A DNA stretch of 64,000 nucleotides from assembly GCF_000426645.1 (NCBI RefSeq), contig NZ_KE384549.1, forward strand, positions 531,890 to 595,889. The letters run 5' to 3'. Under the pieces are notes generated by a model. That model did not search any database and was not told the DNA's origin. It worked only from the letters and a program-made list of their open reading frames with translations. A program made the position numbers and the translations under genes. The stretch comes from Nakamurella lactea DSM 19367. GTDB taxonomy: Bacteria > Actinomycetota > Actinomycetes > Mycobacteriales > Nakamurellaceae. Every line of letters begins with the position of its first letter. Positions within the stretch are counted from its first letter, which is position 1. Shown one piece after another: positions 18,901 through 26,853 of the stretch.

Positions 18901-19066
18901 GGTGGCCGGATCGTCTCAGGAGAATCCGCCGCTGCTGATGGCATGGCAGACCTGGGGTCTGCTGCTGGGGGTGCACGTGCTGCTGGTGCTGCTGGCCATC
19001 GGCTGGCACTCGGTTGCGGTTCGTCGACAGGCGCACGCCGCCGATCCCCGGGAGGTGACGGCGTGA
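15920..19066 (+). CDS. Large FtsX-type ABC permease (first of two)
   Basis: 1048 residues from a GTG with GGAGGA 7 bases upstream. One N-terminal helix (VRLLVAITALTFTVTLLLTAI) precedes a roughly 250-residue extracytoplasmic region. Then come groups of helices, a second large external region and a C-terminal FtsX block (LLLAAVGMLLVMATLARSRR followed by ELTVLRAMGVP). This is the duplicated MacB/LolC-like layout seen in actinobacterial lipoprotein or peptide exporters. Such permeases do not form a pore but transmit mechanical force to an extracytoplasmic partner. Its partners are the permease and ATPases that follow directly. Confidence 0.88.
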   Translation: MRSGGWMVRRSGVRVRLLVAITALTFTVTLLLTAIIGMSQRDAADGVRGYLAEVDDTARVSVLSTSLAADPAAQSAEFSTLVGTAFGDLPVQQLRRVVSAPYTVPGADGRSLRLGSYDGFTEHARITAGNWPATTGSGPQAVAVSSAVATEWGLTAGATIEATPPSGTARTLRVAAIFEPDGSTFWSANSTLVSGSAVADYSPVLMVDPAALTAGGSTPSVSWTLQPEVERIRPDQVAPMSAAAVRLPELVRADQAVNVNGVLTGGGLITTLGVLQGSLDAAVVAQPLPIMLVIAFGLVMISQIGRLVTSDRRSETALLVSRGLSAGRASWWAGLEAALFASVGAVLGLAAATLVAQVPSAGWWIATGTVLAAVLACALPAWRDGAARLTRDRLDDSGRGRIAVAGGVLVLLAAAAAFAVWRFRRSGADAVTDVDGRRVLDPAVLFAPPVTLVAFAAVGVVLFGLLTTLAERGVAGASTALTAVLPARQVARRRTVFGAAVMLIALAVGGATVAAGYASTTAEHQRVTEQLANGSDVRVVTTGSSLSSFAAFSDPAARYAALPGVTAVAPVLRAAGTAGDTPVTLIGINPPALPALTRPAPSYDPDAMAELLRPTGSGADAEVVPGSVVLPDGTGGLTVRIRLSASGGLLDDTASVPVGVWLLTPDGALAPASLGAGTVKLEGDSRFELTADLPGLRAGTRLLAVDLQLSGANEPISYSAEVTVLARTGPTTAPIERTGWTVQPTVAGQGAPQQFTGSSTDATTGLNFHGRKESSNAEPQPTTVRLMPAAPAAGGVPVVVDASMAQALGLRVGDRITVSLPGLPLRAEVAGIAERIPGFAGPDLMLADLPALQTEMLRSAVVLPGTNETWLATGDPVQTAAAARALTGPTAIVTGVGSGSVDVLLRPAVRALWWGTGGALLLAAVGMLLVMATLARSRRAELTVLRAMGVPSVVQARMRRRELLATALPAWIFGLAAGFGTALLIVPGLARQAVVAGSSQENPPLLMAWQTWGLLLGVHVLLVLLAIGWHSVAVRRQAHAADPREVTA

Positions 19067-19172
19067 GCGAGCCTGCGTGGACCCGCGCGGACCGTTGCGC
19101 AGCAACGGAACGCGGGGACGATTCATCGGTACCGGGCGAGGGCAATATGCGGCGGACGGGCGGGGTGAGTTC

Positions 19173-21899
19173 GTGAGGGGAGACCTCGGCCTGGCCGGGC
19201 TCACCGGCCGGCAGCTGCGCGACGACCTCGGGCCGGCCGCGGTGCTGGCGCTGCTGGTGCTGATGGTGTCGGCGATCTTCGCCGCTGCCCCGGCGGCCAT
19301 GTCGTCGATCGCCACCGCCGAGATCCGCGATGCCGTCACCGCTCTCTCACCCACCGACCGGGACCTCACCGAGAAGACGACCAGCGCGTTGCCGCAGGGG
19401 CCGGCCCCGGCCGGCACGGTCACTGACCTGCCGGCGGCCGAGCAACCCGTCTGGGGTTCGTTCGCCGGCGCCCTGGCGCACACCCACGCTGCCTTTCCCG
19501 AGCCGGCCAGGCAGGCAACCGACCCGGCCCGGTTCTACCTGAGTACCGCCGCGGCAGGTCTGGCCGACGACCCGGCCGTGACCACGGGCAAGACGATGCA
19601 GGTGACGTTCAACGTCGATCCGTACCTCTCCGAACACCTCCGGCTCGTTTCGGGGAAGTGGCCGGCGCCCGGCGACGGGATCCACCCCGACGGCACCATC
19701 GATCTGCAGGTGGTGTTGGCGAAGTCGTCCGCCGCAGAGATGCAGTGGACGGTCGGCGCCACGCGCAGTGCAGCGGTCGGCGGTGCGGTGGCCAGGCTGA
19801 AACTGGTCGGACTGACCGATGCCGCGGCCGACTCGGCGGATTATCTGGTGCACAACCCGTTCGCCAACCAGCCCAACATCTTCGACGACGGCAACCAGCC
19901 GATCCGGGTCACCGGCAGCGTCTTCGTCAATTCCGGGGACTGGTCGATCGCGCAGAGCGCCGGGTCGGCGCAGGCCCTCATCTGGTATCCGGTGCGGGCC
20001 GGATCCGTCACCTCCGCGAATGTCGAGGCGATGACGGCTGCGCTGCGCCGGGTCACCGTGGTCGAGTACCCGGTGGTCGGCGCGCCGACCGACCAAGCAA
20101 CCTTCGCGTTGACCTCGCTGCAATTGACCACCGACCTGCCGGCCGCCCTTGACGCGGCGAGGGCCAGGGTGGTGTCGGCATCCGCCGTGCAAACGGTGGC
20201 CGCTCTCGGCCCGTGCGGCGCCGCGCTGGCCGTGTTGGCGCTCGGCCTGCAATCGTTCCTGCGCCGGCGGCGGCCGACCACCGCGTTGCTGGTGTCGCGC
20301 GGTGCCTCGCTCGGCCAGGTGCGCCGCTCGCTGGCGGTGCAGGGCGTGCTGATCGGACTGCCGGCAGCGGTGGTCGCGGTTCTGGTGGTCCAGTTGCTGT
20401 TCGGTTGGCGGGCGCCGTGGTGGGCGATGATGCTCGGACTGCTGGCCGGATTGATCCCGGCCGCCGCCCTGCCGCTGGGGGTCTCGGCGTCCGGACTGCG
20501 CGCCGCCCGGTCCGACTTCGGCACCGCGTCGGCCGGCCGGCCGGGCTGGATCGGCGAGGTGGTGGTGCTGGCACTGGCCGCGCTGTCGCTGTACCTGCTG
20601 CTCTCCGGCGGGCTGGCCGCCGGCTCCGGGGGCGGCGCCGACGTGTTGGTGGCGGCCGCCCCGGTGTTCCTCACGCTGGCTGTGTGTGTCCTGGTGCTGC
20701 GCTGTTATCCGTTGGTGCTGCTGGCGATCCAGCGCACCATGCGCGGTCGGCGTGGTGCCGTCGGATTTCTCGGCGCCGCCCGCTCGTTGCGGGAGCCGAT
20801 GGTCGGCACCCCACTCATCGTGGCGACCGTCACCGGGGTCGCGGTCGCGGTGTTCTCGGTGGTGACGCTCGCGACCGTGACCAGCGGTATCGACGGGGTG
20901 GCGGCCCGGACGGTGGGCGCCGATCTGCGGGCGGCCGGCCCCTGGATGACCGAGGATGTGGTCGACCGGGTGCGGGCCATTCCCGGCGTCGAGGTGGTCA
21001 GTACGGCCGGGTTCGGCGGTTCGATCGCCTTGAAATCCGACTCCGGTACCCGCAACGTGAACCTGTATTTCGTCGACAGCACCACCTTCGCCCAGGTGCA
21101 GCAGGACATCCCGGGGGCGCCGGCGGTGCCGACGACGATGGGCACCAGGACGGACGCCGGGGTGCCGATCGTCGTCTCGGATTCGGTCCGGGCGGCGCTC
21201 CCCGGCACGCTGACGGTGGACGGCGATCCGGTCGACGTTGTCGGGACCGGTCGCTACTCAGCCGGCCTCGGCGATCGTGGCGACTGGGCGATCGCCGACG
21301 TCACCCTGGCCCGGTCTTTGCTCACCTCCAACGGGGTGCCGGACACCGTGCTCGTCTCGCTGCAGCCGGGTTCCGGTCCGGCGGCCGCGGCGGCCCTGAC
21401 GAAGATCGTCGGTCCGGATGCGGTCGTGCAACGGCCGTCCGACGTGGTCGACCGGCTGACCGGTGCGCCGACCATCGGCGGCATGCGGGCCGCGCTGATC
21501 GCGGCCACCGCGCTCGGCCTGCTGCTGGTGGCACTGGCCGTGCTGGTGACGGCGGTATCCGGTACCAGGACACGCAACAGGCTGTTCGCGGTGCTCCGGG
21601 CGCTGGGGCTGGACCGGCGGCAGATGGCCCAGCTGGCCGGTTGGGAACAGGCGCCGCCGGCGCTGACCGCGGTCGTGGTCGGCGGCGGGTTCGGGGTGCT
21701 GCTGGCCGCGGTGATCGGCGGCGTCGTCGATCTGCGGGCGTTCACCGGCGGTACCGACGAGCCCGCACTCTCGGTGCAACTGTGGAGCCTGCTGACGGTG
21801 ATCGGCGGCTTCGTCGTGGTGGTCGCGCTGGCCATCGGAGTGTCGTCGCTGCTGGCCAGGCGGGCAGGCGCGGCTACCGTGTTACGGATGGAGGACTGA
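19173..21899 (+). CDS. Large FtsX-type ABC permease (second of two)
   Basis: About 908 residues from a GTG at 19173; the frame is open from 19077 and the ribosome site is weak for every candidate start. The layout repeats that of the first permease: one leading helix (VLALLVLMVSAIFAAAPAAM), an external domain, a helix cluster, a second external domain and a C-terminal FtsX block (LLLVALAVLVTAVSGTRTRN, then RLFAVLRALGLDRRQMAQL). Its TGA shares one base with the ATG of the next gene (TGATG). The two permeases are diverged in sequence and probably form a heterodimer. Confidence 0.85.
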   Translation: MRGDLGLAGLTGRQLRDDLGPAAVLALLVLMVSAIFAAAPAAMSSIATAEIRDAVTALSPTDRDLTEKTTSALPQGPAPAGTVTDLPAAEQPVWGSFAGALAHTHAAFPEPARQATDPARFYLSTAAAGLADDPAVTTGKTMQVTFNVDPYLSEHLRLVSGKWPAPGDGIHPDGTIDLQVVLAKSSAAEMQWTVGATRSAAVGGAVARLKLVGLTDAAADSADYLVHNPFANQPNIFDDGNQPIRVTGSVFVNSGDWSIAQSAGSAQALIWYPVRAGSVTSANVEAMTAALRRVTVVEYPVVGAPTDQATFALTSLQLTTDLPAALDAARARVVSASAVQTVAALGPCGAALAVLALGLQSFLRRRRPTTALLVSRGASLGQVRRSLAVQGVLIGLPAAVVAVLVVQLLFGWRAPWWAMMLGLLAGLIPAAALPLGVSASGLRAARSDFGTASAGRPGWIGEVVVLALAALSLYLLLSGGLAAGSGGGADVLVAAAPVFLTLAVCVLVLRCYPLVLLAIQRTMRGRRGAVGFLGAARSLREPMVGTPLIVATVTGVAVAVFSVVTLATVTSGIDGVAARTVGADLRAAGPWMTEDVVDRVRAIPGVEVVSTAGFGGSIALKSDSGTRNVNLYFVDSTTFAQVQQDIPGAPAVPTTMGTRTDAGVPIVVSDSVRAALPGTLTVDGDPVDVVGTGRYSAGLGDRGDWAIADVTLARSLLTSNGVPDTVLVSLQPGSGPAAAAALTKIVGPDAVVQRPSDVVDRLTGAPTIGGMRAALIAATALGLLLVALAVLVTAVSGTRTRNRLFAVLRALGLDRRQMAQLAGWEQAPPALTAVVVGGGFGVLLAAVIGGVVDLRAFTGGTDEPALSVQLWSLLTVIGGFVVVVALAIGVSSLLARRAGAATVLRMED

Positions 21900-22918
21900 T
21901 GACCAGCGACAACGCGGCGGTGGTGAGCGACCGGGCGGTACCGACGGCGCCGGACGGTGCCGACCTGCCGGTCGGGCTCGACGACGGTGACGGGGCAGCG
22001 GTGCTGTGTACCGATCTGGTCCGCGTCTACACCGCCGAAGGGGTGGAAGTCCAAGCACTGCAAGGGTTGAGCCTGCGCGTCGAGCCACGTGAGCTGGTGG
22101 CGATCGTCGGCGCGTCCGGCTCCGGGAAGTCCACCCTGTTGTCGATCCTGTCCGGCATCGACCAGCCAACCGCCGGCACCGCACGGGTCGCCGGCCACCA
22201 GTTGGTGGGGATGAACCGCCGGCAGCGGGTGGTCTACCAGCGCGACGCGGTCGGCTTCGTCTGGCAGCAGACCGCGCGAAACCTGCTGCCGTACCTGACC
22301 GCCGCCGAGAACATTGCGATCGTGCTGGCGGTCGCGGGCCGGGGGCGCGGCGGAGCGGCCGGCCGGCGGGCCAGGGTCAGCGAGCTGCTGGAACTGACCG
22401 GGGCGGCCGATGAGGCCGATCGCACACCGGCCGAGATGTCCGGCGGGCAACAACAACGGGTGGCGATCGCGGTGGCGCTGGCCAACAATCCCGAGGTACT
22501 GCTCGCCGACGAGCCCACCGGCGAACTCGACGAGCAGGCCACGGTTCGGGTGCTGGACACCCTGCGGTCGGTGAACGACGAGCTGGGCACCACCACGCTG
22601 ATCGTCACCCACGATGCCGGAGTGTCCGACCACGTCAGCCGGACGGTGCAGATCCGGGACGGCCGGATTGCGGCAGAAACCCTGCGGCGCACGGTGACCG
22701 GGCCGGATGGCGGGCCCCGGCAGGTGGCCGAGGACTTCGCCGTGCTCGACCGGGTGGGGCGCATGCAGCTACCGCCGGACGTGGTGCGGGAACTGGGCCT
22801 GCGACAGCGGGTCAGGCTGCACCGCCAGGACGATCACCTGGCGGTCTGGCCGAGCGGCCTCGACCCGACGGCGTCGGGGCCCGACCAGTGGACCGACGAG
22901 GGGACCCAGCAGCGATGA
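21899..22918 (+). CDS. ABC ATPase with C-terminal AbrB/SpoVT-like domain
   Basis: 339 residues. The ATPase is complete: Walker A GASGSGKST (71-79), signature SGGQQQR (181-187), Walker B VLLADEP (200-206), switch His238. It belongs to the MacB/LolD group that works with FtsX permeases. Beyond the normal end, residues 282-318 (VLDRVGRMQLPPDVVRELG, then LRQRVRLHRQDDHLAVWP) look like a swapped-hairpin AbrB/SpoVT domain. That would normally bind DNA, but here it more likely mediates dimerisation or regulation. Start and stop codons overlap the flanking genes (TGATG, ATGA), so synthesis is coupled across the cluster. Confidence 0.88.
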   Translation: MTSDNAAVVSDRAVPTAPDGADLPVGLDDGDGAAVLCTDLVRVYTAEGVEVQALQGLSLRVEPRELVAIVGASGSGKSTLLSILSGIDQPTAGTARVAGHQLVGMNRRQRVVYQRDAVGFVWQQTARNLLPYLTAAENIAIVLAVAGRGRGGAAGRRARVSELLELTGAADEADRTPAEMSGGQQQRVAIAVALANNPEVLLADEPTGELDEQATVRVLDTLRSVNDELGTTTLIVTHDAGVSDHVSRTVQIRDGRIAAETLRRTVTGPDGGPRQVAEDFAVLDRVGRMQLPPDVVRELGLRQRVRLHRQDDHLAVWPSGLDPTASGPDQWTDEGTQQR

Positions 22919-23880
22919 ACGATCCGTTGTTCGCCGACACCCCGGAGCCGTCAGACGACCGGCCGGGCCGCCGGGCGGCCGGGCCCGGCCACTCAGCGGT
23001 CGGGCCAGGTCACCCGGCGGTCGGGCCTGGTCACCCGACGGTCGGGCCTGGCCACCTGGCGGCCGAGCCATGGACCCAGCCGAAGCCGTTGGGCCACACC
23101 GGCAACGGCGTGGCGGCGGGCTCGCCGCGGCCGGCGGCTACGGCCGTGGTCGACCGGCACGACTTCCGGGCCAGCGAGCCGTTGCTGCGGGCCGGCGGGC
23201 TGACCAGGGTGTACCCGACCGCCGCCGGCGACACGGTGGCCAACGATCACATCGATCTGCTGGTGCGGCCGGGGGAGCTGGTGGTGGTCGCCGGGCCGTC
23301 CGGCGCCGGCAAGACCACGCTGCTCAACCTGCTGGCCGGGTTGGACCGGCCCACCTCCGGCGAGGTGTCGTTGGCCGGGCGGAACTATGCCGAATGCAGC
23401 GACCGCCAGCTGTCGGAACTGCGCCGCGAATACATCGGCTACGTGTTCCAGGCGTTCGGTCTGCTACCCATGCTGTCGGCCAGGGAGAACGTCGAGGTGC
23501 CGCTACGGCTGTTGCGGACGCCCGCGCGGGAGCGGGACCAGCGGGTGACGGAAGTGCTCGGCGACGTCGGGCTGGCCGGGCACCTTGACCAGCGGCCCTA
23601 CGAGCTGTCCGGTGGTCAGCAGCAACGGGTCAGCCTGGCCAGGGCGCTGGTGGCCCGGCCGCGACTGCTGCTGGCCGACGAGCCGACCGGACAGCTCGAC
23701 AGTGCGACCGCCGGCGGCATCCTGCAGCTGATCCAGCACCTGGTGCACCGGCTCGGGGTGGCCGCGGTGGTGGCCACCCACGATGCGGACCTGATGGGTA
23801 TGGCCGACCGGCTGGTGCAACTCAGCGACGGTGCGGTGGTGCAGCCGGCCGCGGCCGGCCGGCACGGCCGACCGGACTGA
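22915..23880 (+). CDS. ABC ATPase of the MacB/LolD type with repetitive N-terminal tail
   Basis: 321 residues from the ATG that overlaps the previous stop (ATGA). The catalytic motifs are intact: Walker A GPSGAGKTT (127-135), signature LSGGQQQR (231-238), Walker B LLLADEP (251-257), His289. About 85 residues precede the ATPase fold, an unusual extension containing four tandem copies of a GPGH-x-A/T-V-type heptad (about residues 23-50), encoded by a 21-bp DNA repeat. The core motifs suggest an active ATPase pairing with the one upstream as a heterodimer under the two permeases. The tail is probably disordered. Confidence 0.87.
   Translation: MNDPLFADTPEPSDDRPGRRAAGPGHSAVGPGHPAVGPGHPTVGPGHLAAEPWTQPKPLGHTGNGVAAGSPRPAATAVVDRHDFRASEPLLRAGGLTRVYPTAAGDTVANDHIDLLVRPGELVVVAGPSGAGKTTLLNLLAGLDRPTSGEVSLAGRNYAECSDRQLSELRREYIGYVFQAFGLLPMLSARENVEVPLRLLRTPARERDQRVTEVLGDVGLAGHLDQRPYELSGGQQQRVSLARALVARPRLLLADEPTGQLDSATAGGILQLIQHLVHRLGVAAVVATHDADLMGMADRLVQLSDGAVVQPAAAGRHGRPD
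22981..23064 (+). repeat. 21-bp tandem repeat, four copies, in frame
   Basis: Four consecutive 21-base units, each beginning GGGC/G-CC-GG-CAC, encode the GPGH heptads at the N terminus of the second ABC ATPase. Being a multiple of three, copy number can change without shifting the frame. Confidence 0.8.
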
Positions 23881-23965
23881 TCCCGACTCGGGATCCCGGC
23901 GCCGGTGCTTCCCCAGGGCGGGGTGTTCGTGGTGAAGTGTCAGCACCCCGGACCTAGGAGTGACG

Positions 23966-25450
23966 ATGGCCAACCTCGCCCGCAATCTGCTCGCCTCGGC
24001 CGCCCGCGTTCCGGACCGGCCGGCGATCATCTTCGACGACGTGCGGCTCACCTTCGCCGACCTCGACGCGGCCAGCGCCCGGATGGCCGGATACCTGACC
24101 GGTAAGGGTCTGCGGGCCGGCGACCGGGTGGCGCTGATGCTGCCGAACGTGCCGGCCTTCGCCGTCATCTACTACGGGGTGCTGCGGATCGGCGGTGTGG
24201 TGGTGCCGATGAACCCGCTGCTCAAGCTGCGCGAGATCGAGCATTACCTCGGTGACTCCGGGGCGTCGATGATCTTCGCGTTGCCCGGCGATGCGGCGGC
24301 CGGGGCGAGCTCCGCCGGCGCCGAGTTCGTCGCCGTCGAAGGCGCCGACGCGATCGACCTGCGCGGCGTCATCGGCGGCAGTGAGCCGGTGACCGAGGTG
24401 ACCGACCGGGATGACGCGGACACCGCCGTCATCCTCTACACCTCCGGCACCACCGGTAAACCCAAGGGTGCAGAGCTGACCCATGCCAACCTCGACAGCA
24501 ACCAGCGCACCACAGCCCAGACGCTGCTGGAGCTCACCGACAACGATGTGGTGATGGGCTGTCTGCCGCTGTTCCACGTCTTCGGAATGACCTGCGGGCT
24601 CAACGCCGCGGTGGCGGCCGGCGCCGCGCTGACGTTGATCCCACGCTTCGACCCCTCGGCGGTGCTGGACGTGATCGCCCGCGACCGGGTCACCGTGTTC
24701 GAGGGAGTGCCCACCATGTACGCGGCGATGCTGGCGGCCGCGGCCGGCCGGGACACCGACCTGTCGTCGCTGCGGACCAGCGTCTGTGGCGGCTCCTCGC
24801 TGCCGGTGGAGGTGCTGCGGAAGTTCGAGAAGGCCTTCGGCTGCATGATTCTCGAGGGCTACGGGCTGTCGGAGACATCGCCGGTGGCCTCGTTCAACCA
24901 TCCCGACGCGGAGCGCAAGGCCGGCTCGATCGGGTTCGCCATTCGTGGCTGCGAGATGGCCATCATGGATGAGTCGGACGCGGTGCTGCCGGCCGGCGAG
25001 GTGGGCGAGATCGTCATCCGCGGCGAGAACATCATGCGCGGCTACTGGAACAATGCCGAGGCGACTGCTGCTGCGATCCGGGAGAGTTGGTTCCACTCGG
25101 GCGATCTCGGCCGGCAGGACGACGACGGCTACTTCTACGTGGTCGACCGGAAGAAGGACATGATCATCCGCGCCGGGATGAACGTCTACCCGCGCGAGGT
25201 CGAGGAGGTGCTGTACGAGCATCCCGCGATCGCCGAGGCCGCGGTGGTAGGGACGCCGGATCCGATGCTGGGCGAGGAGATCGCCGCGTACGTGGTGCTG
25301 GCCGCCGGTGCCTCGGCCGAGCCGGCGGAGATCTCCCAGTTCGTCAAGGATCGGTTGGCGGCGTACAAGTATCCGCGCAAGGTGACGCTGATCGATGCCC
25401 TGCCGAAGACCGCCACCGGCAAGATCCTCAAGCGAGAGTTGCGCGACTGA
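23966..25450 (+). CDS. Long-chain acyl-CoA ligase (AMP-forming, FadD-like)
   Basis: 494 residues from the ATG at 23966; AGGAG lies 5-6 bases upstream, which favours it over a GTG two codons earlier. Adenylate-forming motifs are complete: YTSGTTGKPKG (159-168), GYGLSETSPV, DRKKDMIIRAGMNVYPREVE and the terminal KTATGKILKREL with the catalytic Lys. The enzyme activates a carboxylic acid, probably a medium or long fatty acid, to its CoA ester via an acyl-adenylate. It stands alone after the ABC cluster, 85 bases away, and may have its own promoter. Aryl-acid substrates cannot be excluded. Confidence 0.9.
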   Translation: MANLARNLLASAARVPDRPAIIFDDVRLTFADLDAASARMAGYLTGKGLRAGDRVALMLPNVPAFAVIYYGVLRIGGVVVPMNPLLKLREIEHYLGDSGASMIFALPGDAAAGASSAGAEFVAVEGADAIDLRGVIGGSEPVTEVTDRDDADTAVILYTSGTTGKPKGAELTHANLDSNQRTTAQTLLELTDNDVVMGCLPLFHVFGMTCGLNAAVAAGAALTLIPRFDPSAVLDVIARDRVTVFEGVPTMYAAMLAAAAGRDTDLSSLRTSVCGGSSLPVEVLRKFEKAFGCMILEGYGLSETSPVASFNHPDAERKAGSIGFAIRGCEMAIMDESDAVLPAGEVGEIVIRGENIMRGYWNNAEATAAAIRESWFHSGDLGRQDDDGYFYVVDRKKDMIIRAGMNVYPREVEEVLYEHPAIAEAAVVGTPDPMLGEEIAAYVVLAAGASAEPAEISQFVKDRLAAYKYPRKVTLIDALPKTATGKILKRELRD

Positions 25451-25490
25451 CCTACCGGGCCCGTCCCGCCCTCAGCCGGCCACCACATCA

Positions 25491-25572
25491 CCCTTTGCGA
25501 CGTCTCGGTGACGTCCGGACGCTGGAATCGCAGATTCCGCGACCCTTTGGGACGTCTCGGTGACGTCTGGAC
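25491..25572. repeat. Left pair of a 52-bp-period repeat
   Basis: Two copies of a 30-base unit, 25491-25520 and 25543-25572, differ at three positions and start exactly 52 bp apart. The core runs CCCTTTGCGACGTCTCGG then TGACGTC and contains two GACGTC palindromes. Between the copies lies a perfect small hairpin GGAATC-GCA-GATTCC (25524-25538). The same unit occurs inverted on the other side of the following gene. Confidence 0.85.
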
Positions 25573-25581
25573 CATTGCGAT

Positions 25582-26565
25582 TCAGCTTCCGGCCTGCAGG
25601 TGGCCCGGGAAGTGCTGGCGCCACTCGGGTTTGAGCTGTCGTGGACGTCGGATTCCGCGCTTCTCCCGTACTCGCATGATGCGCTCCAACGTATTCGCCG
25701 GATCGCGGTACAGGTCGGGGGATCGGATGATGATCACCCGCCAGCCATCGTCGTCGAACTCCTCCCGGCGGGTCACGTCGATGGCCCACTGCCGGTCGTC
25801 CTCGGCGTGCTGACGGCCGTCGTACTCGATCGAGATCTTCAACGTTTCGTAGGCGAGATCGCAACGGCGGCGCCAGCTCCCGTCACCGTTGTAGAGAATG
25901 AAGTTGACCGTCGGTTCCGGGAGGCCGGCCAACACGATCAGCATCCGGGTGCGCGTCTCGCGGGGCGAGTCGACACCGGCGCGGACCAGCCCGGCGGCGC
26001 GCCTGGCCAGCCGGGCGCCACGACCGCGGAAGCCTTCAGCGGCTGAAACCAGGTTCGACGGGCTCGTCCGACGGTGTTTGACCAGACCGTCGCCGACCGT
26101 TACCAAGTCGACCAACGACAGCTGTGCGGCCAGATCCAGGAAAGTCCTTTCGGGGGGAGTGACCACGATGCCGCGAAGGATCCGTGCGCCGACCTCGGCA
26201 TCGGCGGCGTGCACCGCGATGCCGGTCGGCCCGCGCCAATGGCTGGTGCCGCTGACGGTCAGATGGATCTGGGGATCCATCGGCACCACAGCTCCCCAGA
26301 GTTCGGCGGCTGTCTGATGGCTGACCACTGCACCGGCAGGCGCCAGCAGAAGTGCCGCGGTGGTACGCAGCTGCACCGAGTCGGGTTCGGTGGCAGCCAC
26401 GTACACCCCGCGAAACACCGGCCGGAACTTGCTGCCGCGCAGCGCAGTCCGGCCGATCCCGGCAGCTCTGGACTGCGCCACCGTGAAGGGACGTCGACCG
26501 AAGTTTCCCGGAATCCCCACCCGACCACATTGACTGATCTGCGGGGCTGCCTCCGAGTTGTCCAC
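25582..26565 (-). CDS. AbiEi-type N-terminal domain fused to a DUF559 endonuclease-like domain
   Basis: 327 residues from a GTG at 26565 (no strong ribosome site; the frame is open to 26667 through the repeats). The N-terminal segment (PFTVAQSRAAGIGRTALRGS, then FRPVFRGVYVA) is the wHTH leader of AbiEi-family antitoxin-like proteins. The C-terminal part (LAYETLKISIEYDGRQH, then DVTRREEFDDDGWRVIIIRS) is a DUF559/Vsr-like nuclease fold with conserved E, D and H. Such proteins are abundant and often multicopy in actinomycetes; function is not established. No AbiEii toxin gene adjoins it. It is bracketed by inverted pairs of a 52-bp-period repeat, which suggests it may move or expand as a unit. 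Confidence 0.75.
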   Translation of the reverse strand: MDNSEAAPQISQCGRVGIPGNFGRRPFTVAQSRAAGIGRTALRGSKFRPVFRGVYVAATEPDSVQLRTTAALLLAPAGAVVSHQTAAELWGAVVPMDPQIHLTVSGTSHWRGPTGIAVHAADAEVGARILRGIVVTPPERTFLDLAAQLSLVDLVTVGDGLVKHRRTSPSNLVSAAEGFRGRGARLARRAAGLVRAGVDSPRETRTRMLIVLAGLPEPTVNFILYNGDGSWRRRCDLAYETLKISIEYDGRQHAEDDRQWAIDVTRREEFDDDGWRVIIIRSPDLYRDPANTLERIMRVREKRGIRRPRQLKPEWRQHFPGHLQAGS

Positions 26566-26610
26566 AATGATCTTGGTGGCGATGCGGACGGATCGTGGCA
26601 AGGCCCGGAA

Positions 26611-26684
26611 GTCACCGAGACGTCGCAAAGGGCGCCTGGATGGGGAGGTTTCGCGTCGGGACGTCACCGAGACGTCGCAAAGGG
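26611..26684. repeat. Right pair of the 52-bp-period repeat (inverted)
   Basis: The reverse complement of the left repeat occurs at 26611-26632 and 26660-26684. The shared string GTCACCGAGACGTCGCAAAG starts at 26611 and at 26663, again exactly 52 bp apart. With the left pair this forms an inverted bracket around the AbiEi/DUF559 gene. Confidence 0.85.
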
Positions 26685-26713
26685 CGCGAACGGGTGCGGG
26701 ACGGCCTGGTAAG

Positions 26714-26818
26714 GGGGTGAGGCGGACGGGCCGGCTGACGGAGGTTATGGGGTGAGGCGGACGGGCCGGCTGACGCAGTTCATGGGGTGAGGCGGACGGG
26801 CCGGCCGGCGCAATTGGC
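26714..26818. repeat. 35-bp tandem repeat, three copies
   Basis: Units begin at 26714, 26749 and 26784, each starting GGGGTGAGGCGGACGGGCCG; the last third of each unit diverges. The array lies between the right repeat pair and the end of the EamA gene. No open frame of interest runs through it. Confidence 0.85.
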
Positions 26819-26853
26819 GGCTGACGCGGCCGGGCGGGGCTGACAAGGAGCGG

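Noticed and set aside
20213..21898. Upstream extension of the first ABC ATPase frame
   Set aside because: The extension lies inside the second FtsX permease in another frame and is Arg/Gly-rich noise; the ATPase starts at the ATG overlapping the permease stop.
25582..26565. Complete AbiE toxin-antitoxin system
   Set aside because: Only the AbiEi-like N-terminal domain is present, fused to DUF559; no AbiEii nucleotidyltransferase gene is adjacent.
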